The translations under genes were made by a program, and so were the position numbers. Below are positions 1 through 9,424 of a stretch of 19,339 nucleotides of DNA, one piece after another. The stretch lies in assembly GCA_035644475.1 (NCBI GenBank), contig DASQOL010000051.1, positions 1 through 19,339 of the forward strand. The letters are read 5' to 3'. Below the pieces are notes generated by a model, which worked only from the letters and a program-made list of their open reading frames with translations, made no database searches and was not told the DNA's origin. Within the stretch, counting starts at the first letter, position 1. Every line of letters starts with the position of its first letter. Source of the DNA: FEN-1219 sp035644475 (GTDB lineage Bacteria > Pseudomonadota > Gammaproteobacteria > Steroidobacterales > Rariloculaceae).

Positions 1-1075
1 CGTTGCCGAGCAGCGGTCCCGTCATGTACGAGAGCTGCTCGATCGCGGCCATGCGGCCGCGTAGCCCTGGCGGGATCGTCTCGTTCCAGATCGTCATCCG
101 AAACAACCCGCTGACCATGTCGGCCGCGCCCGCGACCACGAGGCAGGCGAACGCGGCGGGCAGCGTGGGCGCGAACCCGAGCGCCGCCACCCCGAGCCCC
201 CAGATGCCCGCGGCAATCACCACAGCCGCGCCTTGCCTCCGGACGGCCGCGGTCCACTTGCTGAATAGCGTAACCAACAGCGCGCCGACGCTCATCGCCG
301 AGTAGAGGTAGCCGACGGCGGTCGAGCCGCCCCATTGCTCGCCGAGCGCCGGGAACACCGCCATCGGCATCGCGAACGTCATCGCCACGATGTCGACGAT
401 GTACGTGCCGATGAGCTCGGGTCGCCGGCCGGCGTAGGCGAGCCCTTCGAGAATGCTCGCAATGCCCGCGGGCTTCGCGTCCGAAGCCGGCGGCATCGAA
501 CGGATCGCGGCGAGCGCGGCGAGCGAGATCGCGAACGTGGCCGACTCCACGACGAACGTCGCGGGCAGACCTAACGCCGCGATGCAGACGCCCGCGAGCG
601 CCGGCGCAGCGATGCTCGCCGACGTGCCGCGCAGCGCCGTAAGCGCGGACACCGCGGGCAGCTCGTCGGGCGCGACGAGCTTCTGCGTGAGCGCCTCGAG
701 CGCGGGTCGATGGAAGCCGTTGACGGCCGAGATGCACGCCGCGACGACGAACAGCGTGAGCACGCTCGGCCGAGGCAGAAGCGAGTTCGCGACGAGCGCG
801 AGCGAGCCCAAGCACATCAGGGCTTCGCAGACGAGCAGCAAGCGGCGCCGGTCGATCGCGTCGGCGAACGCACCCCCCCAGAGCGCGGCCACGGCGAGCG
901 GCACGAGCTGCACCGTGCCGAGCATGCCGACGGCCGCCGACGACTTCGTGATCCCGTAGATCTGCACGGGCAGCGCGACGTAAGTGAAGAAGCTGCCGAA
1001 CGTGCTCACGAGCTGCCCCGCGAACACGAGGCGAAAGTTGCGGTGGCGCTTCAGCGGGGAGAGGTCGAGCAGCAC
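1..1075 (-). CDS. MFS transporter, EntS/MFS_3-like exporter (3' end cut by window edge)
   Basis: Reading the minus strand from 1075 towards 1 gives about 358 uninterrupted residues with alternating hydrophobic helices, and the frame is still open at the left edge. The N-terminus (LLDLSPLKRHRNFRLVFAG, then a helix) and a loop with FADAIDRRRLLL resemble the major facilitator drug/siderophore exporters of the EntS-type group, which export small molecules across the inner membrane by proton antiport. The distal part includes RMTIWNETIPPGLRGRMAAI, also typical of this group. The only start-type codon between the in-frame TAG at 1117-1115 and the conserved N-terminus is GTG at 1075-1073. It has no clear Shine-Dalgarno sequence, so expression may be coupled to the TMEM175 gene ending 39 bases upstream in the same direction. 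The substrate cannot be deduced. The family call is from recognition of the pattern; the exact start is less certain. Confidence 0.85.
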   Translation of the reverse strand, partial: MLLDLSPLKRHRNFRLVFAGQLVSTFGSFFTYVALPVQIYGITKSSAAVGMLGTVQLVPLAVAALWGGAFADAIDRRRLLLVCEALMCLGSLALVANSLLPRPSVLTLFVVAACISAVNGFHRPALEALTQKLVAPDELPAVSALTALRGTSASIAAPALAGVCIAALGLPATFVVESATFAISLAALAAIRSMPPASDAKPAGIASILEGLAYAGRRPELIGTYIVDIVAMTFAMPMAVFPALGEQWGGSTAVGYLYSAMSVGALLVTLFSKWTAAVRRQGAAVVIAAGIWGLGVAALGFAPTLPAAFACLVVAGAADMVSGLFRMTIWNETIPPGLRGRMAAIEQLSYMTGPLLGN

Positions 1076-1114
1076 GGCGTCGGGGTGCGAGGGAGGTGCG
1101 ACGGGCGACCGGCG

Positions 1115-1702
1115 CTAGCGGGTTTCGCCGCGCTCGACTTCGCGCGCGATGCGCGGGTCGGGGATGAACCACAGCAGCGTCACGATGGCGTAGATCGCCG
1201 GACCGGCCCACGTCACCCAGAACGTCGCCGCGATCCCGATCACGTAGATCACGGGCGAGACGGTGCCCTTCCAATCGCGGCCGACGGCGCGCCTGAGCAA
1301 CGACGCCTCACCCTCCGAGGCGATGATCGCCCGCTGCAGCAGCCAATACGCGATCGCCGCGAGCAGCAGCACGACGCCGTACAGTGCCGACGGCAGGCGT
1401 TCGAAGTGGTTCTCGCCCATCCAGCCCGTCGCGAACGGGAACAGCGACAGCCAGAACAAGAGGTGCATGTTGGCCCAGAGAATCGCCGCGTTCACGTGCG
1501 TGCACGCGTGCAACAAGTGGTGGTGGTTGTTCCAATAGATGCCGACGACGACGAAGCTCAGCACATAACTCAGGAACATGGGCCACAGCGGCACGAGCGC
1601 CGCGAGGTTTTCGCCGTGCGGCACCTTGAGCTCGAGCACCATGATCGTGATGATGATCGCGAAGACACCGTCGCTGAACGCCTCGAGCCGAGTCTTACCC
1701 AC
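1115..1702 (-). CDS. TMEM175 (DUF1211) family membrane protein, putative potassium channel
   Basis: This 195-residue protein carries the family signature near its N-terminus: R5, then FSDGVFAI at residues 9-16 followed by a helix ending in LELKVP. About six hydrophobic segments follow, including LLFWLSLFPFATGWMGE. Bacterial TMEM175 proteins are inner-membrane potassium channels that assemble as tetramers, with the FSD motif in the first helix of the repeat; that function is family knowledge, not shown here. I place the start at GTG 1702-1700 because GGAAG lies seven bases upstream and the family usually begins just before the RxxAFSDG motif. A much longer open frame continues upstream to 2665, but that part is the antisense of the isomerase gene. 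The gene is divergent from the isomerase/dehydrogenase pair (96 bases between starts) and is followed by the MFS exporter. Confidence 0.9.
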   Translation of the reverse strand: MGKTRLEAFSDGVFAIIITIMVLELKVPHGENLAALVPLWPMFLSYVLSFVVVGIYWNNHHHLLHACTHVNAAILWANMHLLFWLSLFPFATGWMGENHFERLPSALYGVVLLLAAIAYWLLQRAIIASEGEASLLRRAVGRDWKGTVSPVIYVIGIAATFWVTWAGPAIYAIVTLLWFIPDPRIAREVERGETR

Positions 1703-1798
1703 TGTGTGGCTTCCGTGATGACGGCGCCGGAGATTACCAAACCCGGCCCGTCCCGAGTAGCATTGACGCGCTAACGTTCTTCGGGGGCAAGAAGCGCC

Positions 1799-2713
1799 AT
1801 GAAGCGCAGAGAGTTCGTCGCGTTGTCGGCGCTGCCGGTGCTCGAGCGCGCTCTCGGCGCGGGCCGTGCGGAGGCGCAATCGAGCGTCGCCGCCGCCGGC
1901 GGGGGCATGTTCGTCTGCATGCACGAGGCGACGTCGGCGGACCACGACTTCCGCACGGCGATGGAAGGCTACGCGCGCGCCGGCGTCCGCGCCGTGGAGG
2001 TCGACCTCGTCAAGGTCCGCGAGTTCGTGGGTGCGGGCTCGCCCGAGAAGGCGCGCCGCTTTCTGTCCGACTTGGGATTGAAGCCCGTGTCGTCGAGCAA
2101 CCAGCTGTTCCTGGACGAGCCCGGCGAGCGGCGCGCGCAGGCGATCGAAGACCTCAAGTGGAAGGTCGAGCTCGACCAGGCGATCGGCTGCGACCGGCTC
2201 GTCACGCCGTCGGCGGCGAGCGAGCGCCACACCGTCGCCGACTATCCGCGCGTGATCGACAACCTGCTCGAGGCGGCCGAGATCGCGAAGCCTCACGGGG
2301 TGACGTTGATGCTCGAGCACACGCGCGTGTCGACGCTCGTCGGCACGCTGCGCACTGCACTCGGCGTCGTGCGCAAGGCGAACCACCCGAATCTGCGCGT
2401 GATGCTCGACACGTTTCACTTCTGGAGCGGCATGAGCAAGCTCGAAGACCTCGAGCTCCTTCGCGATGGCGAGCTCCATCACCTGCATTTCGAGGACGTG
2501 CCGGCCGAGCCGCCGGTGGAGGTCTTCGAGCAGCGGCATCGCGTGTTCCCCGGTGAGGGCATCGCGCCTCTCGCGCAGATCGTCGCGACGCTCAAGCGCA
2601 AGGGCTACAAGGGGCCCGCGTCGCTCGAGATGTTCGATCCGGCGGTGCGCGCCATGAGCCCGCACGACGTCGCGGTCAAAGCGCGCAAGACCATCGAGCC
2701 GCTGATCGCGTAG
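1799..2713 (+). CDS. Exported TIM-barrel sugar phosphate isomerase/epimerase-like protein
   Basis: A 304-residue protein of the xylose-isomerase-like TIM-barrel family (AP endonuclease 2 superfamily). The expected metal-binding and catalytic residues are in place: E173 in MLEH, D204 and H207 in MLDTFHF, H230 in HLHFED, and E277 in SLEMF, with PGEG at 251-254. These enzymes isomerise or epimerise sugars and hydroxy-keto acids such as hydroxypyruvate using a divalent metal. The N-terminus begins MKRREFVAL and runs to AEAQ near residue 27, which resembles a twin-arginine export signal. Its hydrophobic stretch is interrupted by charged residues, so export is likely but not certain. ATG 1799 is preceded by a G-rich stretch (1782-1786) about 11 bases away. 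The PQQ dehydrogenase starts 21 bases after the stop, so the two are probably co-transcribed. The substrate is unknown. Confidence 0.85.
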   Translation: MKRREFVALSALPVLERALGAGRAEAQSSVAAAGGGMFVCMHEATSADHDFRTAMEGYARAGVRAVEVDLVKVREFVGAGSPEKARRFLSDLGLKPVSSSNQLFLDEPGERRAQAIEDLKWKVELDQAIGCDRLVTPSAASERHTVADYPRVIDNLLEAAEIAKPHGVTLMLEHTRVSTLVGTLRTALGVVRKANHPNLRVMLDTFHFWSGMSKLEDLELLRDGELHHLHFEDVPAEPPVEVFEQRHRVFPGEGIAPLAQIVATLKRKGYKGPASLEMFDPAVRAMSPHDVAVKARKTIEPLIA

Positions 2714-2734
2714 CCCTGGGAGGGGGCAAGAGAG

Positions 2735-4846
<2,112 letters not shown>

Positions 4847-4862
4847 CCCGGAGCGCAGTCGA

Positions 4863-5209
4863 GTCTCACTTTGGCCGGGTCTGGCGTTGCGGTGGCTGCG
4901 GCCGTACCTCGAGCTCGCGCGTAGCGCCTGCGCCGCGGCACGCGACTTCGCCGGCCTTCGGCCGGTTCCCTCGCCACGGCGCGTTCGCCGGGGTCCAGAA
5001 CGCGGTCGTTTGGTTGTCGCGCCAGTAGAAACGGTGTGCCGCCGCGTTCTGGATGCTCGCCTGCGGCTCGCCCCCGGGCCCTGCGCGCCCGGGCTCCGCG
5101 GCTCTCGGCGCTGTGGCTCGGCTCGTCGCTACCGCCGCGGCGCAGGCGCTACGCGCGAGCTCGAGGTACGGCCGCAGCCGTCACGCGCAGCGTGCGGCCA
5201 AAGTGAGAC
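4863..5209. repeat. 347-bp non-coding element with long terminal inverted repeats (MITE-like or structured RNA)
   Basis: The two ends are inverted copies of each other. The outer 15 bases, GTCTCACTTTGGCCG (4863-4877), pair exactly with 5195-5209. After a poorly matched stretch of 15-16 bases, a perfect 46-bp inverted repeat joins 4894-4939 to 5134-5179. Nearer the centre, TCCAGAACGCGG (4994-5005) pairs with 5042-5053. The whole element could therefore fold into one long interrupted hairpin. It sits between the dehydrogenase stop (4846) and the lipoprotein gene, and open frames crossing it look like read-through artefacts. I see no flanking target duplication and no transposase. It could be a miniature inverted-repeat transposable element, a decayed IS end pair, or a long structured transcript. 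The inverted repeats are directly visible; the identity is inference. Confidence 0.75.
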
Positions 5210-5263
5210 ACCGCGCCCCGGCACGGCGCCCCGGGGACGGTCGCCGCTCCGTCTCGAAATCGA

Positions 5264-5283
5264 TAGAATCGGGGACGGATTCT
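5264..5283 (+). promoter_or_regulatory. Candidate -10 box and small inverted repeat upstream of the lipoprotein gene
   Basis: TAGAAT (5264-5269) is one mismatch from the sigma-70 -10 consensus and would place transcription start near 5276, about 26 bases before the GTG start at 5302. I see no convincing -35 box. Overlapping it is a 6-bp inverted repeat (AGAATC 5265-5270 with GATTCT 5278-5283) around GGGGACG. The GGGGACGGA core resembles extragenic palindromic repeats I associate with RAYT-type transposases, but this is only an impression. Confidence 0.35.
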
Positions 5284-5301
5284 CGACAGCGGTGGGCGAA
5301 G

Positions 5302-6498
5302 GTGCGGAGTCCACTTCTAAGCGTGACGGTCGTCGTTCTCGTCGGGGCGTGCACGGCCCCAGGCCCTACTCGACCTTCGTTGACCGATCCGGAGCTGCTC
5401 GCGGGTGCGCCGCTCGCGGCCCCCGTCGACGCGGCGCCGCCCATCGCCGCCGCCGAAGCCTCCGGCCTCGACGACGACATGCGCGCGTTCGTCGCCGCGA
5501 GCATCGGCTCAGCCAGCGAGCCGCGCGCCAAGCTGCAGCGGCTGTTCGACGCCATGCGGCGCGACGGGCTGTTCAAGCTCGTCTACTCCGGGATCGAGAC
5601 GCGCTCGGCGGAGACGACCTTCCGCGAGCGGCGTGGCAATTGCCTGTCGTTCACGATGATGTTCGTCGCGCTGGCGCGCGAGGCCGGGCTCGGCGTGAAG
5701 TACCAAGTCGTCGACGTGCCGCCGTCGTGGAGCAGCGAGACGGAGCTCATCGTCGTGCGCAGCCACATCAATGCCGTCGTCAAGACCGGCTTCGACAGCC
5801 GCACGCTCGTCGACTTCAACCTGTTCGACGCCAAGACCGACTATCCGCGCCGCGACGTCGACGACGCCTACGTGCTCGGGTTGTTCTACGCGAACGTGGG
5901 CGCCGAGGCGCTGGTCGACAAGGACTACGACCTCGCGTTCCGCTACCTGCGCGAGGCCGCGCGAGTCGCGCCGGCGAGCGTGGCCGCCTGGGTGAATCTC
6001 GGCGCGCTGTATTCGCGCCGAGGCGCGTCGGACTACGCGGAGGCCGCATATCTACGCTCGCTCGAGATCGAGCCGAGCAATCGGTCCGCGCTCAATAACC
6101 TCGCCCGTCTCTACACGAATCGCGGCGACGAGGTGCTAGCCGAGATCTACACGCAGCGCGTGCGTCGCTATCAAGAGACGAATCCGTACTATCACTACGC
6201 GCTCGCGCAAAACGCCTATGAGGCCGGCCGGTTCGACGCGGCGCTCGACGAGCTCCGCCGCGCGTTGCGACTGAAGCGCGACGAGCACGACTTCTACTTG
6301 CTGCAAGGCCGGGCTTTCCTCGAGCTCGGCCGGCCGGACGCCGCGAGCGCCGCGTTCGACCGCGGCCGCGAGGTTGCCGAGCCGGCCGCTCGCGCCGAGT
6401 ACGACGCGCAGGTCCAAGCTTCGGCGCGCGCGAGCATCGAGCGCGTGGGCAGCGAACCGGTGCGGGAGCAAGCCGCGAGCGCCGCAACCGAGCAATAG
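5302..6498 (+). CDS. Lipoprotein with transglutaminase-like domain and TPR repeats
   Basis: A 398-residue protein. I place the start at GTG 5302 because it gives a short hydrophobic signal ending in LVGAC, a lipobox with the lipidated cysteine at residue 17. Frames starting further upstream run through the inverted-repeat element. Residues about 55-200 look like a papain/transglutaminase fold: C114 (RGNCLSF), H155 (VRSHINAVV) and D171 (LVDFN) are in the order and spacing expected of a Cys-His-Asp triad. Residues about 200-360 contain tetratricopeptide repeats (for example AWVNLGALYSRRG and ALNNLARLYTNRG), usually protein-binding. The C-terminal tail is low-complexity and alanine/glutamate-rich. 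It should sit on the periplasmic face of a membrane. The domain pair is seen in bacterial proteins of mostly unknown role. Substrate and partner are unknown. The next gene begins 72 bases downstream. Confidence 0.85.
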   Translation: MRSPLLSVTVVVLVGACTAPGPTRPSLTDPELLAGAPLAAPVDAAPPIAAAEASGLDDDMRAFVAASIGSASEPRAKLQRLFDAMRRDGLFKLVYSGIETRSAETTFRERRGNCLSFTMMFVALAREAGLGVKYQVVDVPPSWSSETELIVVRSHINAVVKTGFDSRTLVDFNLFDAKTDYPRRDVDDAYVLGLFYANVGAEALVDKDYDLAFRYLREAARVAPASVAAWVNLGALYSRRGASDYAEAAYLRSLEIEPSNRSALNNLARLYTNRGDEVLAEIYTQRVRRYQETNPYYHYALAQNAYEAGRFDAALDELRRALRLKRDEHDFYLLQGRAFLELGRPDAASAAFDRGREVAEPAARAEYDAQVQASARASIERVGSEPVREQAASAATEQ

Positions 6499-6531
6499 GC
6501 ACGCCTGGCGGGAGGGAGCGGTCTTCGGTCA

Positions 6532-6560
6532 TTGACTCTCCGGTTACGGGACCCTGTAGG
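6532..6560 (+). promoter_or_regulatory. Candidate sigma-70 promoter of the PhyH-family gene, near-leaderless
   Basis: TTGACT (6532-6537) matches five of six bases of the -35 consensus. Seventeen bases later TGTAGG (6555-6560) is a weak -10. Transcription would begin around 6567, only a few bases before ATG 6571, and no ribosome binding site precedes that ATG. A near-leaderless messenger is therefore possible. Confidence 0.35.
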
Positions 6561-6570
6561 GTTACGCTCC

Positions 6571-7260
6571 ATGACCAGACCGTCCACATTGGCGCCGGCG
6601 AATTGGCGCGAGCTGCTCAGCGCCAAGGACCGGCTGGCACTCGTCGAAGCGGGCTACCTGCACATTCGCGCGGTCGCGGAGGAAAGCGCATTGGAGCTCA
6701 TGCGCGCAGCATGGGTGCGTTGCTTGCAGGAGCCCGTCTTCCCCAAGCGGGGCAACAACGACGGCCCGAACCGTCTCGAGAAGGAACCGGCGTTCCTCCC
6801 CTGTCTCGAGCATCCCTACGTGCTGAGCGCGGTGGCGCACGTGCTGGACGGAGATGTCGGTCTCCTTAAGATTCGCGGCCGGGATCCGCGCCAGGGCAGC
6901 GGTCAACAGGGCTTCCATGTCGATGACGCAGAGCCGGTGCGGGCGGACCGCCACCGCATGGCCAACGCCTTCTGGATGCTCGACGATATGGACGAGGCGA
7001 ACGGCGCCACTCGCCTCATTCCCGGATCCCATCGTTTCGGGCGGATTCCGCCCAAGGGCCTGGTGCGCCCCGACGCACGGCATCCGCAGGCCCGGTGGAT
7101 CGAGGCCCGCGCGGGTGACGTCATCGTCTTCAGCGCTCACGTCTGGCACGCCGGCTCCAAGAACCTCTCCGGGGCGCCTCGCCGGATCGCCATGGCGCAC
7201 TTCGCCCGAAGTGAGGTCGTCGAGCTCCACGCTCGCCCCTTCGAGCCTCACCTTTCTTGA
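6571..7260 (+). CDS. Phytanoyl-CoA dioxygenase (PhyH) family Fe(II)/2-oxoglutarate oxygenase
   Basis: A 229-residue protein with the double-stranded beta-helix oxygenase pattern. H116 and D118 (GFHVDD) plus H193 (VWHAGSKN) form the iron-binding HxD...H triad, and R204/R205 lie where the 2-oxoglutarate-binding arginine is expected. ANAFWMLDDMDEANGATRLIPGSH is the typical core between them (residues 131-154). The family couples oxidative decarboxylation of 2-oxoglutarate to hydroxylation of varied substrates, so the name does not imply phytanoyl-CoA as substrate. I chose ATG 6571; a TTG at 6532 would add 13 residues but coincides with a candidate -35 box. No signal peptide is seen, so the protein is probably cytoplasmic. 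It lies between the TPR lipoprotein (72 bases upstream) and the exported ankyrin protein (100 bases downstream), and neither suggests its substrate. Confidence 0.9.
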   Translation: MTRPSTLAPANWRELLSAKDRLALVEAGYLHIRAVAEESALELMRAAWVRCLQEPVFPKRGNNDGPNRLEKEPAFLPCLEHPYVLSAVAHVLDGDVGLLKIRGRDPRQGSGQQGFHVDDAEPVRADRHRMANAFWMLDDMDEANGATRLIPGSHRFGRIPPKGLVRPDARHPQARWIEARAGDVIVFSAHVWHAGSKNLSGAPRRIAMAHFARSEVVELHARPFEPHLS

Positions 7261-7317
7261 GACAATGGCCGACGGCCGGCGGGCAGTCCGGCTACCACCC
7301 GCCCCGGGTCCCGAACC

Positions 7318-7323
7318 TATAAT
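7318..7323 (+). promoter_or_regulatory. Consensus -10 box upstream of the ankyrin gene
   Basis: TATAAT is a perfect -10 hexamer in otherwise GC-rich sequence, 38 bases before the GTG start at 7361. No recognisable -35 is found 16-18 bases upstream, and no TG extension. A promoter dependent on an activator is one explanation. Confidence 0.4.
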
Positions 7324-7360
7324 TGAGCTCGGCGGAGAGTCGCGAGCGGAGGGGCTTCGA

Positions 7361-9163
7361 GTGACGAACAACGTCCGATCGGCAATGGTGCTGCACGGGG
7401 TCTTGGCGGCCGCGTTCTTGCAGTGTCCGGCCGCCGCCCACGCGGCGAGCGAGCTCGCCGACGCGGCGATGAAGGGCGACGCCTCCGCGGTGCAGACGCT
7501 CATCGAGCAACACGCCGACGTCAACGCCGCACAGCCCGATGGCGCCACCGCGCTGCAGTGGGCCATCTATCGCGGCGACGTATCCACCGCCAAGGCCCTC
7601 GTGAAGGCCGGTGCGTCGCCGACGCAGCCGAACCGCGAGGGCGCGACGCCGCTATCGCTCGCGTGCCAGAACGGCACCGTCGACCTCGTCCGTTTGCTGC
7701 TCGACTCGGGCGCCGATCCGAACGAGACGCTGGCGAACGGCGAGACCGCGCTCATGATGGCCGCGCGCACCGGCAACCTCGAGCCGATTCAATTGCTGAT
7801 CGACCGCGGCGCGAACGTCAACGCGGCCGAGAGCCTGCGCGGCACCACGCCGATCATGTGGGCCGCCGCGTACGAGCATCCGGCCGCGGTGAAGGTGCTC
7901 GCCGAGCACGGCGCCGACCTTGCGGCGAAGTCGAAGGCGATCCCGCGCGGCCGCCGGCCGTACCTAGCGCCCACCGTGCAGAGCCGCATCAACGAATTCG
8001 TTCGCGAGATCGGCCAGGCGGGCCGGCGCGTGACGACGGGCTCGGGGCTCGGCCAAGTCCCCCCCGATGATCCTCGCCAGGCCGCGAAGCTCACGGCGGA
8101 GCGCGACCGCGCGCTTCAGGCGCTCGCGTCCGCGCCCGCGGCGGCCGTGGGCGGCGGTTCGGACGACGCCGACGATCCGGCGCCGCAGCCGGCGCCGAAC
8201 CGCGCGCCGGAGATGTGGGGCGGCGTCACGCCGCTCGTGTTCGCCGCACGTCAGGGCGACATCGAGTCCGCGAAGGTGTTGCTCGCGCACGGCGCCGACG
8301 TGAATCAGCAGACCGAGGGCGGCTGGACTCCGCTGCTGACCTCCGTGCAGAACCGCTACTACAAGCTCGCGACGTTTCTCCTCGAGCACGGCGCCGATCC
8401 GCGGATCCAGAACAAGGGCGGCTGGAGCCCCCTCTACATCGCCACCGACAACCGCAACATCGAGGGCGGCGACTATCCCACGCGCAAGCCCGACATGGAT
8501 CACTTCGAGATCGTCAAGCTCTTGATCGATCGCGGCGCGGACGTGAACGCGCGCATGCGCTCGAGCACCGAGACGCGCACGATCTTCACGCACCAGTGGC
8601 TCTACGAAGAGGGCGCGACGCCGTTCCTGCGGGCGGCGCAGTCGAGCGACATCCCCCTCATGCAGCTGCTGCTCGAGCACGGTGCCGATCCCAAGCTCAA
8701 CACCGACGATGGCACTACGCCGCTGATGGTCGCGTCCGGTATCGCATGGGTGGAAGGCGTCACCTACGAATGGTCGCTCGACGCGAACCTCGAGACCGTG
8801 AAGATGCTGCTCGATTTGGGCCTGGACGTGAACGTGCACAACTCGGAGGGCCGCACGGCGCTCATGGGCGCCGGGCACAAGGGCCGCAACGAGATCGTGC
8901 AGCTGCTCGTCGACCGCGGCGCGGACTTGAACGCGCACGACATCGGCAGCCGCGACACGATTCACAAGCTCTCGGGCGTCCAATGGCGCGCGATCGACTA
9001 CGCCGACGGCCTCGTTCGGGTCGGCGTGCAGTCCGCGATCCCGCATCCCGACACCTCGGCGTTGCTCCGCAAGCTCATGACGGACCGAGGGATTTCGGTA
9101 CCGCCCGAAGGTCGCACGCTCGAGTCGATCTGCATCACCGACATCTGCCAGCCCGGGGGCTGA
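7361..9163 (+). CDS. Exported ankyrin-repeat protein
   Basis: A 600-residue protein. GTG 7361 is chosen because GGAGGGG lies 6-8 bases upstream and the start is followed directly by a signal peptide (cleavage near AHAA, residue 28). Ankyrin repeats fill residues about 30-190 and 285-530, seen as recurring G-x-TPL and L-L-x-x-GAD-x-N motifs. The two blocks are split by a 95-residue linker (about 190-285) that is rich in charged residues, alanine and proline. The C-terminus departs from the repeat pattern (HPDTSALLRKLMTDRG) and ends with two cysteines, C591 and C596, which could form a disulphide in the periplasm. Ankyrin repeats bind proteins, and no enzymatic motif is visible. Proteins of this shape often accompany exported redox enzymes in environmental bacteria, but a partnership with the upstream quinohemoprotein is inference. 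Confidence 0.9.
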   Translation: MTNNVRSAMVLHGVLAAAFLQCPAAAHAASELADAAMKGDASAVQTLIEQHADVNAAQPDGATALQWAIYRGDVSTAKALVKAGASPTQPNREGATPLSLACQNGTVDLVRLLLDSGADPNETLANGETALMMAARTGNLEPIQLLIDRGANVNAAESLRGTTPIMWAAAYEHPAAVKVLAEHGADLAAKSKAIPRGRRPYLAPTVQSRINEFVREIGQAGRRVTTGSGLGQVPPDDPRQAAKLTAERDRALQALASAPAAAVGGGSDDADDPAPQPAPNRAPEMWGGVTPLVFAARQGDIESAKVLLAHGADVNQQTEGGWTPLLTSVQNRYYKLATFLLEHGADPRIQNKGGWSPLYIATDNRNIEGGDYPTRKPDMDHFEIVKLLIDRGADVNARMRSSTETRTIFTHQWLYEEGATPFLRAAQSSDIPLMQLLLEHGADPKLNTDDGTTPLMVASGIAWVEGVTYEWSLDANLETVKMLLDLGLDVNVHNSEGRTALMGAGHKGRNEIVQLLVDRGADLNAHDIGSRDTIHKLSGVQWRAIDYADGLVRVGVQSAIPHPDTSALLRKLMTDRGISVPPEGRTLESICITDICQPGG

Positions 9164-9174
9164 TTCCCTGCGTC

Positions 9175-9190
9175 GCGCGTGTCGACGCGC
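9175..9190. terminator. GC-rich hairpin just after the ankyrin gene
   Basis: GCGCGT (9175-9180) and ACGCGC (9185-9190) flank GTCG, 12 bases after the ankyrin stop codon. There is no following T tract, so it is at best a weak or Rho-assisted terminator. Confidence 0.25.
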
Positions 9191-9267
9191 TTGCCACTCG
9201 CGGCGAGCGCGTGAGCGCTCCGTGCGTGTGATGTAGTTAACGATTGGAAGCCCCGACCGATCGCGGC

Positions 9268-9314
9268 GTGTGACGCCGCTCACACTTCGAAGCCGCGAGC
9301 GTGACTCGCGTCAC
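9268..9314 (+). promoter_or_regulatory. Two phased GTGA-N6-TCAC palindromes, candidate enhancer or operator sites
   Basis: GTGTGACGCCGCTCACAC (9268-9285) and GTGACTCGCGTCAC (9301-9314) share the core GTGA-N6-TCAC. Their centres are 31 bases apart, close to three helical turns, so both would face the same side of the DNA. They lie about 175 and 143 bases upstream of the start expected from the sigma-54 promoter at 9425-9440, a normal distance for an enhancer-binding protein. The first also equals the CRP core TGTGA-N6-TCACA. Whether the binder is a PEP-CTERM-type response regulator or a CRP/FNR protein is inference. Confidence 0.5.
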
Positions 9315-9327
9315 GAGAATCGCGTAG

Positions 9328-9348
9328 CCGATGCAACGAACGCATCGG
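9328..9348. other. 7-bp hairpin in the regulatory region
   Basis: CCGATGC (9328-9334) and GCATCGG (9342-9348) flank AACGAAC. It is directly visible and lies between the palindromes and the sigma-54 promoter. Its role is unknown. It differs in core from the two upstream palindromes and may be an operator or a chance hairpin. Confidence 0.3.
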
Positions 9349-9424
9349 CCGCCGGTGTCGACCTCGTTTACACGCTCTCCAGTCCGCGCGCGCCGGTGCC
9401 GCGCCGCAGAATATGTCGCGTGCG

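Noticed and set aside
1703..2665. Long minus-strand extension of the TMEM175 gene to a 516-residue frame
   Set aside because: It is antisense to the isomerase gene, is arginine/histidine-rich low-complexity sequence, and the GTG at 1702 has its own ribosome site.
4853..5219. Target-site duplication around the inverted-repeat element
   Set aside because: The bases just outside the 15-bp termini do not match each other on the two sides, so insertion by transposition is not shown.
4887..6098. 403-residue frame and the upstream part of the lipoprotein frame (from 5053)
   Set aside because: Both cross the inverted-repeat element and have arginine-rich composition. The lipobox start at 5302 explains the real protein.
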